The translations under genes were made by a program, and so were the position numbers. 5,498 nucleotides of DNA, from positions 1-5,498 of the forward strand of contig DAIDIM010000093.1 in assembly GCA_027459365.1 (NCBI GenBank), given 5' to 3'. Source of the stretch: Chlamydiota bacterium (GTDB lineage: Bacteria; Chlamydiota; Chlamydiia; Chlamydiales; SM23-39). This document shows, piece by piece, positions 1 through 4,666 of this stretch; position 1 is the stretch's first letter; every line of letters begins with the position of its first letter. Below the pieces are notes generated by a model. It saw only the letters and a list, made by a program, of their open reading frames with translations. It did not search any database and was not told where the DNA came from.

Positions 1-574
1 ATAGCTTAAGGTGAATTTGCATGGGGTCGAAATAATTTGCCCAAGACATGTTAAAAAGGGTCGCCGCAATGAGAAATCCTCCCATGATTCCCATGAAGGC
101 GCTAAAGAGTGTGAGAAGGGGGATCATAAAAATGCCTGCAATGAATCGGGGAGCGACTAAGTAGGCATAGGGGTTGATTGCCATTGAACGCAATGCATCA
201 ATTTGCTCTGTCACCCGCATGGTCCCAAGTTCTGCACACATCGAAGAGCCAACTCGCCCTGTCACCATGAATGCTGTGAGAATCGGTCCAAGCTCTGTAA
301 TCATCGACTTTCCAATCAAGACTCCCGTCACGGCAGACATCCCTTTTTCACCCAATTGATAAAAGGACTGCGCGGCCAATACAAAACCTGTCGTAAAACC
401 GGTGATTGCAACGACCGAAAAGGACATGACCCCGATGTGATAGAGCTGTTCTCGAATCAATTTCCAAGATGGCGCTTGTCGAAACGAAGCGGCAATCACA
501 TCGTTGATTAAGGAGAAATACTCTCCAATCATTTCTAAAAATCGAACCGTTTTCGTCCTAAAGAGCGTAAGCAT
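1..574 (-). CDS. mlaE: MlaE-family ABC transporter permease (3' end beyond window)
   Basis: Inner-membrane permease of the Mla/Mce phospholipid transport system, which with an ATPase (MlaF) and an MCE-domain protein (MlaD) moves lipids between the inner and outer membranes. 191 residues are visible of a family usually near 260; the C-terminus lies left of base 1. Seen directly: the family signature ELGPILTA at residues 94-101, then GR.GS, and AELGTMRVTEQIDAL at 114-128, followed by a PYAYLVAPRF segment and hydrophobic stretches near 47-68, 143-163 and 165-175. The ATG at 574 is chosen because homologous sequence starts soon after it. In-frame GTG and TTG codons lie 15 and 30 bases upstream, and none of the three has a convincing ribosome binding site. 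No clear promoter is visible. The gene follows the AlbA_2 gene on the same strand by about 65 bases; mlaF/mlaD may continue to the left. Family assignment is firm. Confidence 0.93.
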   Translation of the reverse strand, partial: MLTLFRTKTVRFLEMIGEYFSLINDVIAASFRQAPSWKLIREQLYHIGVMSFSVVAITGFTTGFVLAAQSFYQLGEKGMSAVTGVLIGKSMITELGPILTAFMVTGRVGSSMCAELGTMRVTEQIDALRSMAINPYAYLVAPRFIAGIFMIPLLTLFSAFMGIMGGFLIAATLFNMSWANYFDPMQIHLKL

Positions 575-639
575 AATTGTTTCATACACGAGAAAGCATT
601 TTGGGCGCAAAAAAAAAGAGTCGTTGCTTGATGCATATC

Positions 640-1977
640 TTATCTTCGCAAGTATCGGACAGAGCGACCTTTGCCAATTTTCTTGATGATTTTCTTTTTG
701 ACCAGAGCTTGTAATTGTCTGCCAGCAGTTGCTCTCGATACTTTCAGATGGTTCATCACGTCCGAAACTGTGATTTCTCCTGCAGTATCAAAAAGGGTTT
801 GAAGAGGATCTGTTTCTTCCGTCTTGCTCATTTTTTTATGCCCTCTTGGAAGAATAAATTTCACAAACCCAGGTCCCTCTATGACTGAAGGGGTTTTTAA
901 ATCATATTTTTCAAAACTTTTAAAAATAGTAATCAGGCCTGAACCTAATTTTTCAATGTACTTCGCTTCGCGAAATACTTTGCAGATGGCGATATTTCGG
1001 ATAAAGCTAAATCCTGATTGTAAATTGTGAATATCAATTGGACCTGCAAATGTACCCGGACTAAAAAATTCGATTCGATTTTGATATATGGCTATTTTGG
1101 CTGGACTTTTCATGTGGTAATTGCGATGAATAATTAAATTCAAAAGAGCTTCGCGAATCGCTTCAAATGGGATTTCTAATGTTTCAGTCCTCTGAGATTG
1201 TTGTATCGTAAAGGATTTAGATAAACGGCTGGTAATAAATTCTATCGCTGTATCGTATTGTTCAAAAAGAGTTCCTGTGCAATCGACTGTAGCTATTGTT
1301 TCTCTACCCTCAATTCCTTTAAAGTGGGAGCAAATAATCATTGCTTCAGAAAAAAAATGCTGCGTTTTTTTTCCGAATAATAGAATGCCAGCTGTAGTTG
1401 CATATTCATGAGCATGTTCTTGCGTTATTAAGTAATAGGAAAAAAGGATCTCTTTAGAAATTGTGGGCACTCTTTCTTTGCGAATTTGAAGAAACTTTTC
1501 CACTTTCGTCAAATCTAAATCATCAATACTCGTCTGATAAACGGGCATTTCATCAAAAGTCTTTCCTCTAGACTGCCATTTTAACTCTTGGATCAAATCG
1601 TCAGTTGCTCGTAGCGTTGTAGATCCAAGACGAATGTAGGTACCTTTCTCTAAACCTTCAGACTTTCGAAAATACGGTTTGTTTCCTCCAGAAGATACTT
1701 CTATAACGAGAAGTGTTTTGTCTGAGATTGTCTGGGTGTAAATTCTCGGTATAATTGAGGGGGCAGTTGCTTCGAAAATTGTCTTGTTTAACTCTTCAAT
1801 GAGTTTTAGAATCTGATCATTCAGGAGTCCAATAATGGTACCATCATTATCAACGCCAATGACTAGCCTACCCCCATTTTGATTGCAAAAACCAATCACA
1901 GTTTTGATGATTTGATCGTTTTGAGGAACTTCTCTTTTAAACTCAAGTATAGAAGACTCAGTATCTTGGTATTTCAT
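640..1977 (-). CDS. AlbA_2 (Schlafen-type) / GHKL-like / winged-helix transcriptional regulator
   Basis: A complete 445-residue protein of the family often annotated as 'ATP-binding protein' or 'RecG-like transcriptional regulator'. Residues about 7-130 form the AlbA_2 domain: ESSILEFK at 7-14, then NGGRLVIGVDNDGTIIG at 34-50 and KGTYIRLGSTT at 111-121. Residues about 260-378 match the HATPase_c_4/RecG-C-like region: REALLNLIIHRNY at 275-287 (N-box-like, HRNY in place of the common HRDY), FFSPG at 304-308 and EKLGSGL at 342-348. Residues about 390-445 form a winged helix with recognition-helix sequence VSRATAGRQLQALVKK and a basic wing ending RYLRR. Such proteins are known as DNA-binding regulators and are frequent in accessory and defence islands; the biochemical role here is unknown. 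A good promoter sits inside a multi-copy palindromic operator just upstream, suggesting autoregulation (inference). A weak AAGAG ribosome site precedes the ATG. Codon use matches the neighbours. Confidence 0.88.
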   Translation of the reverse strand: MKYQDTESSILEFKREVPQNDQIIKTVIGFCNQNGGRLVIGVDNDGTIIGLLNDQILKLIEELNKTIFEATAPSIIPRIYTQTISDKTLLVIEVSSGGNKPYFRKSEGLEKGTYIRLGSTTLRATDDLIQELKWQSRGKTFDEMPVYQTSIDDLDLTKVEKFLQIRKERVPTISKEILFSYYLITQEHAHEYATTAGILLFGKKTQHFFSEAMIICSHFKGIEGRETIATVDCTGTLFEQYDTAIEFITSRLSKSFTIQQSQRTETLEIPFEAIREALLNLIIHRNYHMKSPAKIAIYQNRIEFFSPGTFAGPIDIHNLQSGFSFIRNIAICKVFREAKYIEKLGSGLITIFKSFEKYDLKTPSVIEGPGFVKFILPRGHKKMSKTEETDPLQTLFDTAGEITVSDVMNHLKVSRATAGRQLQALVKKKIIKKIGKGRSVRYLRR

Positions 1978-1987
1978 TTTGGCTCTT

Positions 1988-2056
1988 TTGACTCAATGAT
2001 ACAATTGTGAGTCAATTGAGTCAATTATTCTTGTCTAATTGACTCAATTGACTCAC
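1988..2056. repeat. Palindromic multi-site operator: 21-bp perfect inverted repeat plus a fifth half-site
   Basis: Arms at 2007-2027 and 2036-2056 are perfect reverse complements (21 bp) around an 8-base spacer. Each arm contains two tandem copies of the 9-mer GAGTCAATT (or its complement AATTGACTC). A further TTGACTCAAT lies at 1988-1997, at the predicted transcription start. There are thus five TGACTCAA-like sites in 69 bases, covering the -35 box and start site of the AlbA_2 gene. No U-tract follows on either strand, so this is more likely a cooperative operator than a terminator, although a long RNA hairpin could form in read-through transcripts from the upstream operon. The likely ligand is the winged helix of the adjacent regulator (inference). 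Confidence 0.8.
1996..2024 (-). promoter_or_regulatory. Sigma-70-like promoter of the AlbA_2 regulator
   Basis: Read on the minus strand, a -35 TTGACT (2019-2024) and a -10 TATCAT (1996-2001) are separated by exactly 17 bases. The predicted start of transcription is near 1989, giving a leader of about 12 bases before the ATG at 1977. The -35 box is itself part of the repeated TGACTC operator units, so a bound protein would block polymerase. Box match and spacing are seen directly; activity is inferred. Confidence 0.6.
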
Positions 2057-2084
2057 GTCGGCCGGTTCTTGTTCAAAGTAAAGT

Positions 2085-2118
2085 AATAAAGAAAAGGTGT
2101 TTGAAGACTCTAAAACAC
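2085..2118 (-). terminator. Probable rho-independent terminator of the three-gene operon
   Basis: Just past the stop codon at 2123, the minus-strand transcript can pair GTGTTT (2113-2118) with AAACAC (2097-2102), leaving a loop of about 10 bases, followed by the T-rich run CTTTTCTTTATT. The stem is short and AT-rich, so termination may be partial. The position, directly downstream of the last gene and before the AlbA_2 promoter, supports the call. Confidence 0.45.
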
Positions 2119-2122
2119 TTTC

Positions 2123-2659
2123 TTAGCTGCTTGCTTTCTTGAATATCTCGCGAATGTTGGCGAGAACCTGTTGCAATTCCGATAGAAGATCGCGCGCTTC
2201 ACCACTTTTTTGTGCTTCATTCGAAATTTCAGTCTGACGCAATTGTATGATTGAATTTGCTTCAGTAATGCCTGCTTGGTCTCTACTTGTTTTCAACTCA
2301 CCAAAACCTTTCACGAAATTGGGGAGTTGAGAAAGTGCCCCTTCGTATGATTTTTCATCAAGATTGAAATATGTTTTTACATCAAGATTGAAATATGTGA
2401 GTGCACGTCCAGTGAAAGAAGAGGCAATGGATCCTCCTGCAATGAGTGGAGCCCACCAGCCAATTGCTTTTGTGAGTTCTGCATGTTTATCAGTGGCCAG
2501 ACGATGCTCTTTTTTCATTGTTTGACTACGTGATTGGGTCTCTTGAGAAAGGCGTGATAATTGCGCATTGATTTTGCATACTAAAGCCTGAAGGCGAATA
2601 AGAATATTTGCTGATGGAGCTGTTGCGACTTTAGTTGAAATATTCTGAATAGGTGTCAT
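2123..2659 (-). CDS. Small coiled-coil protein with one hydrophobic segment (minor T3SS translocator-like, YopD/SseD/EspB shape)
   Basis: 178 residues; I do not recognise a named family by sequence. Seen: an N-terminal amphipathic helical region at about 20-64 rich in Q, K, S and L, a single hydrophobic segment at about 65-82 (AIGWWAPLIAGGSIAS), a short tandem duplication of TYFNLD.K at about 88-103, and a long C-terminal helical/coiled-coil region at about 125-175. There is no Sec signal peptide. One hydrophobic segment between coiled coils is the architecture of minor T3SS translocators, and the length is close to SseD (about 195). It is the last gene of a three-gene unit, 8 bases after the preceding stop, with a ribosome site identical to that of the first gene. 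The translocator role is inferred from shape, order and size. Alternatives are a secreted effector or an inclusion-membrane-type protein. Confidence 0.85.
   Translation of the reverse strand: MTPIQNISTKVATAPSANILIRLQALVCKINAQLSRLSQETQSRSQTMKKEHRLATDKHAELTKAIGWWAPLIAGGSIASSFTGRALTYFNLDVKTYFNLDEKSYEGALSQLPNFVKGFGELKTSRDQAGITEANSIIQLRQTEISNEAQKSGEARDLLSELQQVLANIREIFKKASS
2351..2398 (-). repeat. 24-bp tandem duplication inside the 178-aa protein gene
   Basis: Two adjacent 24-base units (2351-2374 and 2375-2398) differ at a single base. They encode TYFNLDVK followed by TYFNLDEK, right after the hydrophobic segment. The reading frame is kept. Near-identity at the DNA level indicates a recent in-frame duplication. 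Confidence 0.9.
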
Positions 2660-2667
2660 AAGTCCTC
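2660..2667 (-). promoter_or_regulatory. Ribosome binding site with very short spacing (178-aa gene)
   Basis: The minus strand reads GAGGACTT directly before the ATG at 2659, leaving only three bases between GAGGA and the start. The block abuts the TAA of the preceding gene. The same eleven bases, GAGGACTTATG, occur at the start of the first gene of the operon. Confidence 0.6.
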
Positions 2668-3429
2668 TTAAATCCTTGTATCGAGTAATTGAATGGCTGA
2701 TTTTACAGCTTCTGCTATTTCTGCAATTGTGTGAGTCAACTTTTCTGATTCCTTCGCAATTTGTTGAATATTTTGTGATCGCTGCTGAATTTGAGACTCA
2801 GTTAATTGCACATCTGATTGTGTATATCTAATGTTTCTTTCTGCAAATGATTGTCCAAAATTGATCCCCTGCGTCACTAAATGCATTCCTGTTGTTGCCC
2901 AAGAAGCCCCGGTTGTTGCCCAAGAAGTCACTGCACTAGTAACAGTTGGTGCTTTTGCAGCAAGATATCCCCCTGCAAGGCCTGAAACGTAGGATACAAA
3001 TTGCATTCCTGTCTCTAGCCGTGAAGCGATCGTCTCAGAGAGACTATTTGTAGGAGTTATCCAGGAAGCAATTGTATCGTATATACCACTGCTTTGAAAA
3101 ATGCGGTTTGCAATACTTGCGACACTAGATCCAATCAACAAAGTTCCGGCAAGGCTGGTCTCTTTATCTTGATAGAGGGCAGCGCCTGAGACTAATGGAA
3201 TAATGGGAGTAAGATTATTTGTGATAGAGGATAGGTATCCCCAGTTTCTTGATGTCTTTGATGCATCAGAAAATTCTCTAATTCTAGCCAACTTCTCTTC
3301 TTCTAGGCGACGCATCTCTGCAAAGTCATTTTTTGTCTGCTCTTCTAAAAGCTGTGCTTGAACGCTAGCCGTTCTCTCGAATCGGTTGAAAGATCTGAGA
3401 ATGTTGTACATTACATGACTTTGTATCAT
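2668..3429 (-). CDS. Coiled-coil protein with several hydrophobic segments (major T3SS translocator-like, YopB/SseC/EspD shape)
   Basis: 253 residues, not recognised by sequence. Seen: an N-terminal charged coiled coil at about 18-56 (run of E, R, K with heptad-like L/A), a hydrophobic block at about 67-110 that could form a hairpin of two segments (NNLTPIIPLVSGAAL and LAGTLLIGSSVASI), a second hydrophobic region at about 141-166 (FVSYVSGLAGGYLAA), a tandem SWATTG repeat at about 169-181, and a C-terminal helical region at about 200-250 rich in Q, E, S and I. There is no signal peptide. The coiled coil / paired hydrophobic segments / coiled coil layout is that of pore-forming T3SS translocators (YopB, SseC, EspD, chlamydial CopB), but those usually have 380-490 residues, so this one is short. 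It starts 3 bases after the upstream stop, indicating translational coupling; a second ATG lies six codons in. The role is inference from architecture. Confidence 0.86.
   Translation of the reverse strand: MIQSHVMYNILRSFNRFERTASVQAQLLEEQTKNDFAEMRRLEEEKLARIREFSDASKTSRNWGYLSSITNNLTPIIPLVSGAALYQDKETSLAGTLLIGSSVASIANRIFQSSGIYDTIASWITPTNSLSETIASRLETGMQFVSYVSGLAGGYLAAKAPTVTSAVTSWATTGASWATTGMHLVTQGINFGQSFAERNIRYTQSDVQLTESQIQQRSQNIQQIAKESEKLTHTIAEIAEAVKSAIQLLDTRI
2891..2932 (-). repeat. 21-bp tandem repeat encoding SWATTG units
   Basis: A 16-base core (GTTGTTGCCCAAGAAG on the plus strand) occurs at 2891-2906 and again at 2912-2927, a period of 21 bases. It encodes two seven-residue units of the form SWATTG.. 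in the membrane-type protein. The frame is preserved. Confidence 0.8.
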
Positions 3430-3432
3430 TTG

Positions 3433-4032
3433 TTATCTCTTGATTGATCGTTCACTGATTCTACGAAGCAACTCGTCTTGTTTTTCAATGATCTTTTTTC
3501 CTGAGTCCAAGACAGAAGACAAGCTTGAAAGGACTGTTTGCATCTTCGTGAAAATTTGTTGCACTTCCATCCGGAGTTTGTCCGTATGGGAACCGATCGC
3601 ACTTTTCAATGTCATTAATTGTTCTTTATCAATCTCTTTTCCATTGGTTAGATCGAGATTGATGCCTCTACTTTTAAGTTGTTCGAGAAGCGATCTGATT
3701 TCATCAGTGATTTTTGGTTTTTCAGAATTGAGCTTTCCTGTTTCTCGAGAAAGGTCGAGTAGAAGATCGATCGATCGAGTAAATTCATCTGCTTTTTCCT
3801 GCAGATTTTTTAAATCTTTTTCCGCTTTGTCTTTCTCATACGAGCCAATGACCTTAATGACTTCATAAGCTAGATTAATGGGACGATGTGGATCGGGTCT
3901 ATTAGGGTCTGAAAAAACACTTTGCGCTAGCTGATCGGTTTTTCCTTCAGTGGTCGAGAGGCTGGGAGCGTCTAAAGCGGTTGGGTTTTCTGCAGAAGCG
4001 ATTGCGTCAAGATCATCAAGCGATACTTCCAT
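3433..4032 (-). CDS. Hydrophilic helical protein, first gene of the operon (T3SS filament/tip-like, EspA/SseB shape)
   Basis: 199 residues, acidic N-terminus, no hydrophobic segment and no Sec signal. Seen: a low-complexity, probably disordered N-terminus of about 50 residues ending in a proline-rich stretch (DPNRPDPHRP), a long helix at about 54-97, a central section at about 105-135 with KSRGINLDLTNGKEIDKEQL, and a long C-terminal helix at about 138-195 containing SHTDKLRMEVQQIFTKMQ and ending in basic residues. Two long helices joined by a middle section, with a disordered start, is the general plan of EspA/SseB filament and SipD/LcrV-type tip proteins; the length equals SseB (about 196). 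The match is by shape and a loose C-terminal resemblance, not a recognised motif. It leads the operon, with promoter TTGACC-17-TATGCT and a GAGGA ribosome site. It could also be a chaperone-like or effector protein. Confidence 0.86.
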   Translation of the reverse strand: MEVSLDDLDAIASAENPTALDAPSLSTTEGKTDQLAQSVFSDPNRPDPHRPINLAYEVIKVIGSYEKDKAEKDLKNLQEKADEFTRSIDLLLDLSRETGKLNSEKPKITDEIRSLLEQLKSRGINLDLTNGKEIDKEQLMTLKSAIGSHTDKLRMEVQQIFTKMQTVLSSLSSVLDSGKKIIEKQDELLRRISERSIKR

Positions 4033-4040
4033 AAGTCCTC
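4033..4040 (-). promoter_or_regulatory. Ribosome binding site with very short spacing (199-aa gene)
   Basis: GAGGACTT directly precedes the ATG at 4032 on the minus strand, only three bases between GAGGA and ATG. It fixes this ATG as the start, since no other in-frame start with a ribosome site is close by. Confidence 0.6.
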
Positions 4041-4063
4041 AATTGAGTGGTTTTTCGAGAGTT

Positions 4064-4092
4064 AGCATAAAAAAAAGTCGAATAAAGGTCAA
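4064..4092 (-). promoter_or_regulatory. Sigma-70/66-like promoter of the three-gene operon
   Basis: On the minus strand, a -35 TTGACC (4087-4092) and a -10 TATGCT (4064-4069) are separated by 17 bases containing a run of seven T. The predicted start is near 4057, a leader of about 25 bases. A very AT-rich tract (4109-4144) lies upstream and could act as an UP element. It is the only good promoter before the three genes. Confidence 0.6.
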
Positions 4093-4147
4093 GATTAAGA
4101 TTAGATTAAGTTTTTTATAATATTAAAATATTTTATTTTATCTTATC

Positions 4148-4194
4148 TTGACGTCTACCGCATTTTTAGGTAATGTTACCTTAAGTATAGGTAA
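4148..4194 (+). promoter_or_regulatory. Promoter and palindromic operator of the decayed winged-helix gene
   Basis: A -35 TTGACG (4148-4153) and a -10-like TAATGT (4171-4176) lie 17 bases apart. Overlapping the -10 is the perfect inverted repeat AGGTAA-TG-TTACCT (4168-4181), and a third AGGTAA occurs at 4189-4194, exactly 21 bases (two helical turns) after the first and just before the ATG at 4200. This is a typical repressor-operator layout and probably the binding site of the winged-helix protein once encoded downstream. Sequence elements are seen; the function is inferred. Confidence 0.6.
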
Positions 4195-4199
4195 TCAAA

Positions 4200-4330
4200 A
4201 TGCTTGAGGGACTTTTTGGAAACGAATCTGTAGAAAGAGTTTTATTTTATTTACTCAAAATAAAACATGTTATGCATTGCAATTAAAGAAACATCTACAA
4301 GTTTCTCTTTCTTCTATGCAACAAGCAAGG
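4200..4330 (+). pseudogene. Broken winged-helix regulator (N-terminal remnant)
   Basis: Starting at the ATG, frame 1 reads MLEGLFGNESVERVLFYLLK (residues 1-20) and stops at 4284-4286. Shifting frame inside the AAAATAAAA tract (about 4257-4265), the sequence continues as KTCYALQLKKHLQVSLSSMQ and QAR to a stop at 4331. Together these match the N-terminal half of a small family of winged-helix proteins beginning ML.ALFGN...E.VL.YL, where the helix-turn-helix follows (LKK.....SLS..QQ.L..L). The expected remainder (wing and C-terminus, several tens of residues) is missing; the sequence passes straight into a remnant of a different gene. Family recognition is from memory of the pattern. In other genomes such genes often precede a nucleotidyltransferase-like gene, which fits the next remnant. 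Confidence 0.75.
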
Positions 4331-4666
4331 TAAATATTTTACACATCCTAACTGCATCTTTTTCATTGAATTTGTATCACCTCCAGTAGCCATTGGAGAA
4401 CAGATCGTCGAGCAATTTAATTCTTTAGATACTTCTTTAGGTCAAGTTGTATTACTTTTTCCTACAGATTTGTTAAAGATAGATTGGTTAGTTTCTTTTA
4501 TTGGCAGGACGTGCAAGCATTCGAACAGGCGATTTTGGTTGCTTTAGAGAAAGAGATCGATCTTAATGAGATACGACAGTGGGCAAAATTAGAGAATCAT
4601 TTGGATAAATTCGCTGAATTCGTTAACGCTCTTTCCAATAAAAAGATGTATGGTAACTCAAGTTAA
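4329..4666 (+). pseudogene. Broken nucleotidyltransferase-like partner gene (C-terminal remnant)
   Basis: Frame 3 from 4329 reads GKYFTHPNCIFFIEFVSPPV (then AIGEQIVEQF..., with FPTDLLKIDWLVSF later) up to about 4499. The reading then shifts frame within TTTCTTTTATT (about 4493-4503) and continues as FYWQDVQAFEQAILVALEKE (then IDLNEIRQWAKLENHLDKFA) to the stop at 4664-4666. The pattern G.Y..HP....F.EF..PP.AIG, then SPTD..KDRL..FYHW.D.Q..EQA..VA, then .DL..I..W....G...KF..F is one I associate with small nucleotidyltransferase-like proteins found beside winged-helix regulators. The enzymatic label is tentative. The N-terminal half, where a catalytic motif would lie, is absent. The 3' end overlaps the tamB stop on the opposite strand by three bases. 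At least one frameshift plus an N-terminal deletion make it non-functional. Confidence 0.75.

Noticed and set aside
174..511. Two overlapping plus-strand open frames
   Set aside because: They lie antisense to the well-supported mlaE coding sequence and show no family features.
575..605. mlaE promoter TTGCGC-18-TATGAA
   Set aside because: The boxes match poorly and the predicted start would fall on or past the chosen ATG.
607..660. Poly-T run (nine T on the minus strand) as terminator of the AlbA_2 gene
   Set aside because: No GC-rich or sizeable stem precedes it; only trivial 3-base stems are visible.
1988..2056. CRISPR-like or insertion-sequence terminal repeat
   Set aside because: Spacers are 0-8 bases, not the unique ~30-base spacers of CRISPR, and no transposase lies between or beside the arms. 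An overlapping promoter explains it better as an operator.
3765..3779. GATCGATCGATCGAG tetranucleotide repeat
   Set aside because: It falls within coding sequence, with fewer than four full units and no sign of regulatory role or frame effect.
3440..3868. 142-codon plus-strand open frame
   Set aside because: It is a shadow of the 199-aa gene, rich in S, R and F as expected from reverse-reading a K/E/L-rich coiled coil, with no ribosome site.
4093..4140. AGATTA-type repeats and AT-rich tract as a replication or attachment site
   Set aside because: There are no DnaA-box cluster, integrase gene or tRNA end nearby. It is adequately explained as AT-rich DNA between two divergent promoters.
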